In this document: piece by piece, positions 10,279 to 18,589 of the stretch
How positions within the stretch are numbered: position 1 is the stretch's first letter
How the letters are laid out: each line of letters begins with the position of its first letter
Assembly (NCBI RefSeq): GCF_009707325.1
Contig: NZ_CP046103.1
Span: 3,209,610-3,273,609, forward strand
Reading direction: 5' to 3'
Origin: Pseudomonas sp. IB20
Lineage (GTDB): Bacteria; Pseudomonadota; Gammaproteobacteria; Pseudomonadales; Pseudomonadaceae
DNA: 64,000 bases
Position numbers and translations under genes: made by a program
The notes under the pieces: generated by a model
What the model was told of the DNA's origin: nothing
Databases searched by the model: none
What the model saw: only the letters and a program-made list of their open reading frames with translations

Positions 10279-11552
10279 TGGCCGATCTCTCGATTGTATT
10301 CGCCGGTATCAAAGCCCCCAACCCGTTCTGGCTGGCCTCGGCGCCGCCTACCGACAAGGCCTACAACGTAGTCCGCGCCTTCGAGGCCGGCTGGGGCGGC
10401 GTGGTGTGGAAAACCCTCGGTGAAGACCCGGCGGCGGTCAACGTGTCGTCACGCTACTCGGCGCACTACGGCGCCAACCGCGAAGTGCTGGGCATCAACA
10501 ATATCGAGCTGATCACTGACCGCTCCCTGGAGATCAACCTGCGGGAAATCACCCAGGTGAAAAAGGATTGGCCGGACCGCGCGCTGATTGTGTCGCTGAT
10601 GGTGCCGTGCGTTGAAGAGTCGTGGAAAAACATCTTGCCGCTGGTGGAAGCCACCGGCTGCGACGGCATCGAACTGAATTTCGGCTGCCCCCACGGCATG
10701 CCGGAGCGCGGCATGGGCGCGGCCGTCGGCCAGGTGCCGGAGTACGTGGAACAGGTGACGCGCTGGTGCAAGACCTATTGCTCGCTGCCGGTGATCGTCA
10801 AGCTCACGCCAAACATCACTGACATCCGCGTGGCGGCACGTGCGGCGTATCGCGGCGGTGCGGATGCGGTGTCGCTGATCAACACCATCAATTCGATCAC
10901 CAGCGTGGACTTGGAGCGCATGGTCGCCCTGCCGGTGGTCGGCACCCAAAGTACCCATGGCGGGTATTGCGGCTCGGCGGTCAAGCCGATTGCCCTGAAC
11001 ATGGTCGCGGAAATCGCCCGCGACCCGCAGACCCAAGGCCTGCCGATCTGCGGGATTGGCGGCATCGGCAACTGGCGCGACGCGGCGGAATTCGTCGCAC
11101 TGGGTTGCGGCGCGGTGCAGGTGTGCACGGCGGCCATGTTGCATGGGTTTCGGATTGTGGAAGAGATGAAGGATGGGCTGTCGCGGTGGATGGACAGCCA
11201 AGGCTACAAAAGCTTGCAGGAGTTTTCCGGCCGCGCGGTAGGCAACACGACCGATTGGAAGTACCTGGATATCAACTATCAGGTGATCGCCAAGATCGAT
11301 CAGGAGGCCTGTATTGGCTGTGGGCGTTGCCATATTGCCTGTGAGGACACCTCGCACCAGGCCATCTCGAGTTTGAAACAGGCAGACGGCACGCACAAAT
11401 ACGAGGTGATTGACGATGAGTGCGTGGGCTGCAATTTGTGCCAGATCACCTGCCCGGTGGCCGATTGCATCGAGATGGTGCCGGTGGAGACGGGCAAGCC
11501 GTTTTTGAATTGGACACAGGATCCGCGTAATCCGTATCGGGAGGCTGTGTAG
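10278..11552 (+). CDS. preA: NAD-dependent dihydropyrimidine dehydrogenase subunit PreA
   Basis: 424-aa catalytic subunit: an FMN-binding TIM barrel of the dihydroorotate-dehydrogenase type (about residues 1-310) with a C-terminal ferredoxin domain. The active-site and FMN features IELNFGCPHGM and GIGGIGNWRDA are present. Two 4Fe-4S motifs, CIGCGRCHIAC near 342 and CVGCNLCQITCPV near 378, complete the DPD layout. With PreT it reduces uracil and thymine to the 5,6-dihydro forms. Translationally coupled to preT. Confidence 0.95.
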   Translation: MADLSIVFAGIKAPNPFWLASAPPTDKAYNVVRAFEAGWGGVVWKTLGEDPAAVNVSSRYSAHYGANREVLGINNIELITDRSLEINLREITQVKKDWPDRALIVSLMVPCVEESWKNILPLVEATGCDGIELNFGCPHGMPERGMGAAVGQVPEYVEQVTRWCKTYCSLPVIVKLTPNITDIRVAARAAYRGGADAVSLINTINSITSVDLERMVALPVVGTQSTHGGYCGSAVKPIALNMVAEIARDPQTQGLPICGIGGIGNWRDAAEFVALGCGAVQVCTAAMLHGFRIVEEMKDGLSRWMDSQGYKSLQEFSGRAVGNTTDWKYLDINYQVIAKIDQEACIGCGRCHIACEDTSHQAISSLKQADGTHKYEVIDDECVGCNLCQITCPVADCIEMVPVETGKPFLNWTQDPRNPYREAV

Positions 11553-11586
11553 TCCTTTAGACCGCTATCGCAGCGATGCGGCGGCC

Positions 11587-11639
11587 CGGCAAGCCAGCGC
11601 CCACACTTGGAATGCATTCCCCTGTGGGAGCTGGCTTGC
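11587..11639. repeat. REP-type palindrome between convergent genes
   Basis: Arms GGCAAGCCAGCGCCCACA (11587-11604) and TGTGGGAGCTGGCTTGCC (11622-11639) pair with one mismatch. It sits between the ends of preA and the TetR gene and may stabilise or end both transcripts. Confidence 0.8.
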
Positions 11640-11670
11640 CTGCGATGGGGCCCTAAGCCTCACCACACCT

Positions 11671-12291
11671 TTAAGGCTCCAACCCAATCCCACGCAAAAT
11701 CACTGCGGTCACCGTCTGAATCGCCTTCTCGAACTGCATGTCCGACAACGGCTGGTGATCATTCAAAATCATCACCTGGTGATCAAAGTCCGCATAGTGC
11801 TGGGTCGACGCCCAGATCATGTACAGCAGGCTCGACGGTTCCACCGGCAGGATGCGTTTATCTTCCACCCATTGGCGAATTTTCGCTTCCTTCATCTTGG
11901 CCCAGTCGTACAGGCTTTCATCCAGCGCCTCACCGAGTGTCGGCGCGCCGTGGATGATTTCGTTGGCCCAGACTTTCGAGCCATACGGCCGCGTACGCGA
12001 GCGCTGCATCTTGGCGCGGATGTAGCTGCTGAGCACCACCCGCGGGTCATCGAAGGTTTCAAAGCTCAGGGCATCCTGCTTCCACAGCTCCAGCAAGTCG
12101 AACAGCACCGCGCTGTACAGCTCACTTTTGGTGGTGAAGTAGTAATGCAGGTTGGAGCGCGGCAGTTGCACTTCTTCAGCAATATCGGCCATGGCGGTGC
12201 TGCCGTAGCCCTTCTCGGCGAAGATTTTCTCCGCCGCCAGCAGGATTTTTTCGACGTTGACCCGACGAATTCCGATCTTGTGATTGCCCAT
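11671..12291 (-). CDS. TetR-family transcriptional regulator (probable pyrimidine-catabolism regulator)
   Basis: 206-aa TetR/AcrR protein. The helix-turn-helix is N-terminal (KILLAAEKIFAEKGYG, then TAMADIAEEVQLPRSNLHYYF), followed by a ligand domain of the RutR type (C-terminal WASTQHYADFDHQV). RutR and relatives sense pyrimidines, and the gene lies convergent to the preTA operon, so a role in that pathway is likely but inferred. The start MGNHKIG at 12291 has GGGAG upstream. The region carrying this start and promoter is tandemly duplicated (150 bp, divisible by three). A second identical ribosome site and ATG at 12441 therefore read in frame into the gene and could add 50 residues at the N-terminus. 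Confidence 0.88.
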   Translation of the reverse strand: MGNHKIGIRRVNVEKILLAAEKIFAEKGYGSTAMADIAEEVQLPRSNLHYYFTTKSELYSAVLFDLLELWKQDALSFETFDDPRVVLSSYIRAKMQRSRTRPYGSKVWANEIIHGAPTLGEALDESLYDWAKMKEAKIRQWVEDKRILPVEPSSLLYMIWASTQHYADFDHQVMILNDHQPLSDMQFEKAIQTVTAVILRGIGLEP

Positions 12292-12549
12292 AAGGGCTCC
12301 CTGACAACAACTTGGATTAAAGACTACCATCCGCTCTAGATCGCGGCGACAGCCCATAGTGAAACTTCTTACGCGAAGCTTTCCCCCGCAAAACGGATTT
12401 TCGACGTTGACCCGACGAATTCCGATCTTGTGATTGCCCATAAGGGCTCCCTGACAACAACTTGGATTAAAGACTACCATCCGCTCTAGATCGCGGCGAC
12501 AGCCCATAGTGAAACTTCTTACGCGAAGCTTTCCCCCGCAAAACGGATT
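12250..12549. repeat. Exact 150-bp tandem duplication over the TetR start and promoter
   Basis: Bases 12250-12399 and 12400-12549 are identical. The identity extends two bases left (TT at 12248-12249 and 12398-12399), a 2-bp microhomology. Each unit contains the first codons of the TetR gene, its ribosome site and its upstream region. No target-site duplication or element ends are seen, so slippage or unequal exchange rather than transposition is likely; an assembly artefact is possible. Confidence 0.97.
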
Positions 12550-12584
12550 GGTTAGGATCGCGGTCCCCTTGAAGGATCATTGCC

Positions 12585-13028
12585 ATGACTATTCGACTGC
12601 GTGTGGCCGCCGACGACCCAGTGCTGGGAGCACTGTGGGAGCGCTCGGTACGGGCCACCCATGACTTCCTCCCCGAGGATGACATTCAACGTTTGCTGCC
12701 CGTGGTGCGCGACGCCTACCTGCCGATGCCGGCCCTCGACGTTTGGGTCTATGAAGACCAGAACGGTATCGCCGGGTTTATCGGCACTGGCGGGCACAAC
12801 GTGGAAATGTTGTTTATCGACCCCGACCGCCGTGGCCAGGGCGTCGGCCGCCAATTGCTCGACCACGCCCGCGCGCGCCACGACACGCTGACGGTGGACG
12901 TCAACGAACAAAACCCGCAGGCCGTGGGTTTCTACCTGCACTATGGTTTTATCCAGGTCGCGCGTTCGCCGTTGGATGGCGAAGGCAGACCCTTTCCCTT
13001 GCTGCACATGGCTTTACCGACTCTCTAA
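12585..13028 (+). CDS. GNAT-family N-acetyltransferase (YjaB-like)
   Basis: 147-aa single-domain GNAT protein. The acetyl-CoA pyrophosphate loop is RRGQGVGRQLL near residue 84, preceded by beta-strand 4 (VEMLFIDPD) and followed by VDVNEQNPQAVGFYLHYGF, the usual C-terminal half. The N-terminal RATHDFLPEDDI is typical of the YjaB/YafP-like group. AAGGA precedes the ATG. It is divergent from the TetR gene across the duplicated region; the target substrate is unknown. Confidence 0.87.
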   Translation: MTIRLRVAADDPVLGALWERSVRATHDFLPEDDIQRLLPVVRDAYLPMPALDVWVYEDQNGIAGFIGTGGHNVEMLFIDPDRRGQGVGRQLLDHARARHDTLTVDVNEQNPQAVGFYLHYGFIQVARSPLDGEGRPFPLLHMALPTL

Positions 13029-13046
13029 ACCTGAAGGTATTGAACA

Positions 13047-13412
13047 ATGTTGATCAAGAAAACCCTGACCACCGTCGCCCTGCTCGCCTCCTTGCTGGGT
13101 GCTTCGGCCGCCTTTGCCCATGCCCACTTGAAAAGCGAAACGCCCGCCGCCGACAGCACTGTCGCCGCGCCCGCCGACCTGCGCCTGACCTTCAGCGAAG
13201 GCGTCGAAGCGACCTTCACCAAGGTGTCCCTGAGCAAGGACGGCACCGAAATCGCGATCAAAGGCCTGGAAACCCCAGACGCCGACAAGAAAACCCTGGT
13301 AGTCACGCCGGCCGCGCCACTGGCCGCCGGCAACTACAAAGTGGTGTGGAATGCGGTGTCAGTCGACACTCACAAGAGCAACGGTGAATACAGCTTCAAG
13401 GTCGGCCAATAA
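13047..13412 (+). CDS. copC: CopC-family periplasmic copper-binding protein
   Basis: 121-aa secreted protein with a signal peptide ending ASAAFA-HAHLKSETP, which places a histidine at the mature N-terminus, the Cu(II) ligand of CopC proteins. The remainder is the CopC beta-barrel with NYKVVWNAVSVDTHKSNGEYSF, which carries the conserved D-x-H ligand pair. It lacks the methionine-rich Cu(I) loop of classical plasmid CopC, so it is probably a Cu(II)-only type. GAAGG lies before the ATG. It is followed after 3 bp by copD; together they are expected to take copper into or across the inner membrane. Confidence 0.92.
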   Translation: MLIKKTLTTVALLASLLGASAAFAHAHLKSETPAADSTVAAPADLRLTFSEGVEATFTKVSLSKDGTEIAIKGLETPDADKKTLVVTPAAPLAAGNYKVVWNAVSVDTHKSNGEYSFKVGQ

Positions 13413-13415
13413 CCC

Positions 13416-14273
13416 ATGGCGACCCTGCTGGTGCTGTGCCGCTTCCTGCATTTCATCGTCGTGTTGTTGATGTTCGGGGCCTGTGTGTTCAGGCCCTGGC
13501 TGTTGGGCGCTGAACCGCACCCCGCGCTGGACCGGCAACTGCACCGCATCACCCGCATGCTGGCCTGGTTGGGGCTGATCTCCGGCGTGGCCTGGCTGTT
13601 ATTGATTACCGCCAGCATGGCCGGCAGCTGGGAGGCGGCCTTGCAACCGGCGACCGTGCAACTGGTGCTGGGCAAAACCTTCTTTGGCCAGGTGTGGGTC
13701 TGGCATCTGTTGCTGAACCTGTTGCTGGTGATCGTGCTGATCAAACCCTGGCCGGCGCTGCGCCTGCCGTTGATCGCCCTGCTGCTGGCGACATTAGCAC
13801 CGGTCGGCCACGGCGCCATGCTCAATGGGTTGAGCGGGCAGTTGCTGATCCTCAACCAGGTGGTGCACTTGGTGTGCGTCGGCGCCTGGCTCGGTGGGTT
13901 GCTGTTGCTGGTGTTAATCCTCAGGCAGCCTGAGCGCTTCGCACTGGAGCCGATCCTCCGGCGCTTCAGCGGCGTGGGTTATGGCTTGGTCGCGGGGTTG
14001 CTGGTGACTGGCTTGATCAACGTGCGCGTGCTGACCGGGCAACTGTGGCCCACGCCCTTGTTCAATGGCTTTGCCCTGATTCTGTTGATCAAAGTGCTGC
14101 TGGTGCTGGGCATGTTGGCGCTGGCGTTGCTGAACCGGCTACGTATTGAACGATGCGAAGAGCGCCGGGGCAGTTTGAAGGCCAGTGTGATGCTGGAGTG
14201 GGTATTGGGTGTTTGCGCGGTCGCCGCCGTTTCGCTGCTTGGCACACTTGCGCCGATGGTCATGGCCAACTAA
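13416..14273 (+). CDS. copD: CopD-family copper resistance/uptake membrane protein
   Basis: 285-aa polytopic inner-membrane protein with about eight hydrophobic segments and the CopD domain. Conserved histidine-containing helices are present (VLCRFLHFIVVLLMFGACVF from residue 5, then GHGAMLNGLSG and NQVVHLVCVGAWLGGL). It lies 3 bp after copC, so the two are co-transcribed. CopD works with CopC in copper uptake to the cytoplasm in the P. syringae system; that this pair does the same is inferred. Confidence 0.9.
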   Translation: MATLLVLCRFLHFIVVLLMFGACVFRPWLLGAEPHPALDRQLHRITRMLAWLGLISGVAWLLLITASMAGSWEAALQPATVQLVLGKTFFGQVWVWHLLLNLLLVIVLIKPWPALRLPLIALLLATLAPVGHGAMLNGLSGQLLILNQVVHLVCVGAWLGGLLLLVLILRQPERFALEPILRRFSGVGYGLVAGLLVTGLINVRVLTGQLWPTPLFNGFALILLIKVLLVLGMLALALLNRLRIERCEERRGSLKASVMLEWVLGVCAVAAVSLLGTLAPMVMAN

Positions 14274-14335
14274 AAATCTCTGAGCACAGCCAGTTCCCAC
14301 ATTGACCGTGCCCACTTTTGATCGAAACGCCTGCT

Positions 14336-14348
14336 GTCGTCGTACAAC
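14336..14348. promoter_or_regulatory. Uronate-locus operator candidate, site 1
   Basis: GTCGT-CGT-ACAAC, one mismatch from the symmetric form GTTGT-N3-ACAAC. It lies 58 bp upstream of the perfect site at 14394-14406 (start to start), both before the OprD gene. Confidence 0.5.
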
Positions 14349-14393
14349 TTCCGCTTGACACCCCAACAAAACCCCGTAAACATCCCGAAAAAT

Positions 14394-14406
14394 GTTGTAC
14401 GACAAC
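14394..14406. promoter_or_regulatory. Uronate-locus operator candidate, site 2 (perfect)
   Basis: GTTGT-ACG-ACAAC, a perfect 5-3-5 inverted repeat 45 bp before the OprD GTG start. A third copy precedes uronate dehydrogenase. The size and shape suit a GntR/FCD-type repressor, whose gene is not next to these sites. Confidence 0.6.
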
Positions 14407-14451
14407 GCACAACAAATAATAAAAACAACAAAATCACAAGGGAGCTTCACT

Positions 14452-15714
14452 GTGAGTCAATTCGCCCGCAATTCCTCCTCGCGTATCGGCCTTCTCGGTC
14501 TCGGCAGCCTGGCGTTCACCCTTCCCCTCAGCGCCCATGCCGATGGTTTTCTCGAAGACGCCAAGGCCACGCTGAACCTGCGTAACGCCTACTTCAACCG
14601 CAACTTCACCAACCCCACTTACCCGCAAGCCAAGGCCGAAGAGTGGACGCAGAACTTCATCCTCGATGCCAAATCCGGCCTCACCCAAGGCACTGTGGGT
14701 TTTGGGCTTGATGTGCTGGGCCTGTATTCGCAAAAGCTCGACGGCGGCAAAGGCACGGGGGGCACTCAGTTGCTGCCGATCCACAGCGATGGCCGCCCCG
14801 CCGACAATTTCGGGCGCCTGGGCGTGGCCCTGAAAACCAAACTGTCGAAGACCGAACTGAAGGTCGGCGAGTGGATGCCGGTGTTGCCGATCCTGCGCTC
14901 CGACGACGGCCGCTCGCTGCCCCAGACCTTTCGTGGCGGCCAGGTCACCTCCAATGAAATCGCCGGCCTAACCCTCTACGGCGGGCAGTTTCGCGGTAAC
15001 AGCCCGCGTAACGACGCGAGCATGCAAGCCATGTTCATGAACGGCAAAGCCGCGTTCACCTCCGACCGTTTCAACTTCGGCGGCGGCGAATACAGCTTCA
15101 ATGACAAACGCACCCAGGTCGGCGTGTGGTACGCCGAGTTGGCGGATATCTACCAGCAGCAGTATTTCAACCTGACCCACAGCCAGCCGGTGGGCGACTG
15201 GACCCTGGGCGCCAACCTCGGTTACTTCAACGGCAAGGAAGACGGCAGCGCCCTGGCCGGTGAGCTCGACAACAAGACCCTCTCTGCCCTGCTCTCGGCC
15301 CGCTACAACGGCAACACCTTCTACGTCGGCCTGCAGAAACTCAGCGGCGACAGCTTGTGGATGCGCGTCAACGGCACCAGCGGCGGCACCTTGGCCAACG
15401 ACAGCTACAACGCCAGCTACGATAACGCCAAGGAAAAATCCTGGCAGGTGCGCCATGACTTCAACTTCGTGGTGCTCGGCATCCCGGGGCTGACCCTGAT
15501 GAACCGCTATATCAGCGGCAGTAATGTGCACACCGGGGCGATTACCGACGGCAAGGAATGGGGCCGCGAATCAGAACTGGCCTACACGGTACAGAGTGGC
15601 GCGCTGAAGGATTTGAATGTGCGCTGGAGGCATTCGACGATGCGTCGGGACTTCAGCAACAATGAGTTTGATGAGAATCGGATCTTCGTCAGTTATCCAA
15701 TTTCCTTGCTCTGA
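14452..15714 (+). CDS. OprD-family outer-membrane porin
   Basis: 420-aa substrate-selective porin of the OprD/OpdK family with a signal peptide ending LPLSAHA-DGFLED. The N-terminus of the mature protein (DGFLEDAKATLNLRNAYFNR), the GGEYSFNDKRTQVGVWYAEL region and the C-terminal beta-strand are typical. GTG 14452 (Val-Ser-Gln-Phe) is chosen because AAGGGAG lies just before it; an in-frame ATG at 14392 overlaps the operator palindrome. Next to uronate dehydrogenase and sharing its operator motif, it probably admits hexuronates such as galacturonate or glucuronate. A REP hairpin follows the stop. Confidence 0.92.
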   Translation: MSQFARNSSSRIGLLGLGSLAFTLPLSAHADGFLEDAKATLNLRNAYFNRNFTNPTYPQAKAEEWTQNFILDAKSGLTQGTVGFGLDVLGLYSQKLDGGKGTGGTQLLPIHSDGRPADNFGRLGVALKTKLSKTELKVGEWMPVLPILRSDDGRSLPQTFRGGQVTSNEIAGLTLYGGQFRGNSPRNDASMQAMFMNGKAAFTSDRFNFGGGEYSFNDKRTQVGVWYAELADIYQQQYFNLTHSQPVGDWTLGANLGYFNGKEDGSALAGELDNKTLSALLSARYNGNTFYVGLQKLSGDSLWMRVNGTSGGTLANDSYNASYDNAKEKSWQVRHDFNFVVLGIPGLTLMNRYISGSNVHTGAITDGKEWGRESELAYTVQSGALKDLNVRWRHSTMRRDFSNNEFDENRIFVSYPISLL

Positions 15715-15721
15715 CTCGGTC

Positions 15722-15814
15722 AATGTGGGAGCGGGCTTGCTCGCGAAGGCGGTGTATCAGACCCAGATAAGCCGACTGACCCACCGCCTTCGCGAGCAAG
15801 CCCACTCCCACATT
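15722..15814. repeat. REP-type long hairpin after the porin gene
   Basis: Arms of 32 bp (15722-15753 and 15783-15814), built on GTGGGAGCGGGCTTGCTCGC, pair with one mismatch. It lies between the porin and uronate dehydrogenase genes and probably protects or ends the porin transcript. Confidence 0.9.
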
Positions 15815-15878
15815 TTGATCTTCACTCGTCAGGAAGAGCGTTGACAAGCCAGGGACTCCCTAACGATACTTCCACCAA

Positions 15879-15891
15879 GTCATACGACAAC
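15879..15891. promoter_or_regulatory. Uronate-locus operator candidate, site 3
   Basis: GTCAT-ACG-ACAAC matches 11 of 13 bases of the perfect site at 14394-14406, including the central ACG. It lies 22 bp before the uronate dehydrogenase ATG, where bound protein would block transcription. Confidence 0.5.
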
Positions 15892-15913
15892 CTACAACAA
15901 CAATGGAACCCTC

Positions 15914-16738
15914 ATGACCACCTCCCCAACCACGCCTGTTCCATTCAACCGCCTGTTGCTCACCGGTGCCGCCGGCGGCCTGGGCAAAGTCTTGCGCGAA
16001 CGCCTGCGCCCTTACGCTCAGGTGCTGCGCCTGTCGGACATCGCCAGCATGGCCCCGGCTGCCGATGCTTCCGAAGAAATACAACCTTGCGATCTCGCCG
16101 ATAAACACGCCGTGCACCACCTGGTGGAAGGCGTTGACGCCATCCTGCACTTTGGCGGCGTTTCGGTGGAGCGTTCCTTTGAAGAAGTGCTCGGCGCCAA
16201 CATCTGCGGAATTTTCCATCTCTACGAAGCCGCGCGCCGCCACGGCGTGAAACGCGTGATTTTCGCCAGTTCCAACCATGTGATCGGCTTCCATAAACAG
16301 GGTGAAAAGCTTGACGCCCACTCGCCGCGCCGCCCGGACAGCTACTACGGCCTGTCCAAGTCTTACGGCGAAGACATGGCGAGTTTCTACTTCGACCGCT
16401 ACGGCATCGAGACCGTGAGCATCCGCATCGGCTCCTCATTCCCCGAGCCGCAGAACCGCCGCATGATGCACACCTGGCTGAGCTTCGACGACCTCACCCA
16501 GCTGCTCGAACGCGCGCTGTACACGCCGAATGTCGGCCATACCGTGGTCTATGGCATGTCGGACAACCTCGACACCTGGTGGGACAATCGCTACGCCGCG
16601 CACCTGGGTTTTGCGCCCAAGGACAGCTCCGAGGTGTTCCGCGCCCAGGTCGAAACCCTGCCACCAGTCGCCGCCGATGACCCGGCCAAGGTCTATCAGG
16701 GCGGCGCATTCTGCGCGGCGGGGCCGTTCGGTGACTGA
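15914..16738 (+). CDS. udh: NAD-dependent uronate dehydrogenase
   Basis: 274-aa extended-SDR enzyme that oxidises D-galacturonate or D-glucuronate to the corresponding aldarolactone. The NAD-binding glycine motif GAAGGLG is at 18-24 and the catalytic YxxxK is Y145-GLS-K149, preceded by FASSNHVIG with the active-site serine. Length fits bacterial Udh (about 265-275 aa). It begins a run udh, SMP-30 lactonase, aldose epimerase, with a 24-30 bp gap to the lactonase. A 13-bp operator-like motif shared with the porin lies just upstream. Confidence 0.9.
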   Translation: MTTSPTTPVPFNRLLLTGAAGGLGKVLRERLRPYAQVLRLSDIASMAPAADASEEIQPCDLADKHAVHHLVEGVDAILHFGGVSVERSFEEVLGANICGIFHLYEAARRHGVKRVIFASSNHVIGFHKQGEKLDAHSPRRPDSYYGLSKSYGEDMASFYFDRYGIETVSIRIGSSFPEPQNRRMMHTWLSFDDLTQLLERALYTPNVGHTVVYGMSDNLDTWWDNRYAAHLGFAPKDSSEVFRAQVETLPPVAADDPAKVYQGGAFCAAGPFGD

Positions 16739-16768
16739 GCACACAGCAACCCAAGGGAATGAGTGACC

Positions 16769-17644
16769 ATGACGACTGAATTGATCGTCGACGCCCGTAA
16801 TGCCGTGGGCGAATGCCCGGTGTGGGTGCCCGAGGAAAACGCGCTGTATTGGGTGGATATTCCCAACGGCGGCCTGCAACGCTGGAGCGCCGCCAGCGGG
16901 CACGTCGCCGCGTGGAAAGCCCCGCAGATGCTCGCCGGTATTGCCCGCACCACGGCGGGCAACTGGGTTGCCGGAATGGAAACCGGCTTTTTCCAACTCA
17001 CCCCGCACCACGACGGCAGCCTCGACACCACGCCTCTGGCCAGTGTTGAGCACCCACGCGCGGACATGCGTTTGAACGACGGCCGCTGTGATCGCCAGGG
17101 CCGTTTCTGGGCCGGCAGCATGGTGCTGAACATGGGTTTGAATGCGGCCGAGGGCACGCTGTACCGCTACGCATCGGGCGCGGCGCTGCATGCCCAGCTG
17201 GACGGGTTCATCACCCTTAATGGCCTGGCCTTCAGTCCCGACGGCCGCACGATGTATGCCTCGGATTCACACCCGTTGGTGCAACAGATCTGGGCCTTCG
17301 ATTACGACATCGAGACCGGCACCCCGTCCAACCGCCGAGTGTTCGTCGATATGCATCCACTCCCCGGCCGCCCCGACGGCGCAGCAGTCGACGCCGATGG
17401 CTGTTACTGGATCTGCGCCAACGACGCCGGGCTGATTCACCGTTTTACCCCCGACGGTCGCCTGGACCGCTCCCTCAGCGTGCCGGTAAAAAAGCCCAGC
17501 ATGTGCGCCTTCGGCGGCAGTCGCCTGGACACGCTGTTCGTCACCTCGATCCGTGATGACAAGAGTGACCAGTCGCTGGCAGGCGGCGTGTTCGCCCTCA
17601 ACCCTGGCGTCCAAGGGCTGCCCGAACCCCACTTCATCCTCTAG
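16769..17644 (+). CDS. SMP-30/gluconolactonase-family aldarolactonase
   Basis: 291-aa six-bladed beta-propeller lactonase. Metal-site residues of the SMP-30 family are visible in VGECPVWVPEE (Glu), DMRLNDGRCDRQGRFWAG (Asn), ITLNGLAFSPDG (Asn) and PDGAAVDADGCYW (Asp). It should open the lactone made by uronate dehydrogenase to galactarate or glucarate. ATG 16769 or GTG 16763 are both possible; AGGGA at 16753-16757 is slightly better placed for the GTG, while homologues start MTTELIVDA. Thirteen bp separate it from the epimerase gene. Confidence 0.88.
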   Translation: MTTELIVDARNAVGECPVWVPEENALYWVDIPNGGLQRWSAASGHVAAWKAPQMLAGIARTTAGNWVAGMETGFFQLTPHHDGSLDTTPLASVEHPRADMRLNDGRCDRQGRFWAGSMVLNMGLNAAEGTLYRYASGAALHAQLDGFITLNGLAFSPDGRTMYASDSHPLVQQIWAFDYDIETGTPSNRRVFVDMHPLPGRPDGAAVDADGCYWICANDAGLIHRFTPDGRLDRSLSVPVKKPSMCAFGGSRLDTLFVTSIRDDKSDQSLAGGVFALNPGVQGLPEPHFIL

Positions 17645-17657
17645 CCGCGGTGCTGTG

Positions 17658-18515
17658 ATGATTGAACTCAAAGACACCCTGACCCACCTCACCCTGGCCC
17701 CGGCCGTAGGTGGCAGCATCGTCAACTGGGCGGTGCGCGCCACCGGGCAGCCACTGCTGCGGCACAGTGATGAGCAGGCGATGAACACCGGCTTGCCGGG
17801 CAAGCTGGGCTGTTACCCGCTGGTGCCGTGGTCCAACCGCATAGCCCAAGGCGGTTTCGATAACCCTCACGGCTGGCTGGCGCTGGCGCCGAACAGCCTC
17901 ACAGATCCGTTGCCGATTCATGGTTCAGCCTGGCAGCAGGCGTGGCAGGTGGTTAGCCAGACGGCGCACGAAGTGGTGCTGGAGGTGGTCTGCGACACGC
18001 CGTTCGCCTACCGCGCCGAGCAGCGTTTTCGGTTGCACGACGGTGAGCTGAGCATCGCATTACGCGTGACGCATCTGGCCGAAACGGCGGCGTGGCATGG
18101 CCTGGGGTTGCATCCCTATTTGCCGCGTCGAGCGGGTACGCGCTTACAGGCCAAGGCTGCGCAGGTGTGGATGAGTGATGCGGCCAAGTTGCCGACGGGA
18201 TTGGCGCCGGTGCCGCAGGCTTGGGACTTTCAGGTCTTGAAAAACCTGCCCGAAGGGTTGGTGGACAATGGGTTCTGCCAGTGGGATGGGCATTGCCGGA
18301 TCGAGCAGCCGGAGTTGGGCTATGCGCTGGAATGCCAGGCCACAGGTGCCGATTATTTCCTGCTGTACTGCCCGCCGGGGTTGGGGTTCTTTTGTGTTGA
18401 GCCGGTGAGTCATCCGGTGAATGCGCATCACCTGCCCGGCAGGCCGGGTCTCAAACTGCTGGAACAAAACCAGTCAACCCACCTGGATTTCACTCTGAAA
18501 TACCGTCCGTTGTAG
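17658..18515 (+). CDS. Aldose 1-epimerase (mutarotase)
   Basis: 285-aa galactose-mutarotase-like protein. Family features are LVPWSNRIAQGGF near 55, the HGSAWQQAW segment near 94 (catalytic-type histidine) and GLGLHPYLPR near 155. It would interconvert alpha and beta sugar anomers, which fits a uronate pathway because uronate dehydrogenase uses the cyclic beta form. ATG 17658 begins MIELKDTLTHL; an upstream in-frame start inside the lactonase gene is not credible. A REP hairpin follows. Confidence 0.88.
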   Translation: MIELKDTLTHLTLAPAVGGSIVNWAVRATGQPLLRHSDEQAMNTGLPGKLGCYPLVPWSNRIAQGGFDNPHGWLALAPNSLTDPLPIHGSAWQQAWQVVSQTAHEVVLEVVCDTPFAYRAEQRFRLHDGELSIALRVTHLAETAAWHGLGLHPYLPRRAGTRLQAKAAQVWMSDAAKLPTGLAPVPQAWDFQVLKNLPEGLVDNGFCQWDGHCRIEQPELGYALECQATGADYFLLYCPPGLGFFCVEPVSHPVNAHHLPGRPGLKLLEQNQSTHLDFTLKYRPL

Positions 18516-18527
18516 GGGCAGGCTTTT

Positions 18528-18557
18528 GTGGCGAGGGAGCGTGCTCCCTTGCCACAG
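18528..18557. repeat. REP hairpin between convergent genes
   Basis: TGTGGCGAGGGAGC, a two-base loop GT, and GCTCCCTTGCCACA: a 14-bp stem with one mismatch. This is a common Pseudomonas REP type. It lies between the ends of the epimerase and HlyD-type genes and may act as a two-way transcript end. Confidence 0.85.
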
Positions 18558-18589
18558 AGAGCATTCCCACTTTTGTGATCTGTGTTGTG

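Noticed and set aside
12250..12549. Insertion element at the TetR start
   Set aside because: The unit is a plain tandem copy of the gene start and leader, with no terminal inverted repeats or transposase.
14290..14315. REP element before the OprD porin
   Set aside because: Only a short CAGTTCCCACATTGACCG fragment resembling a REP arm is present, with no pairing partner.
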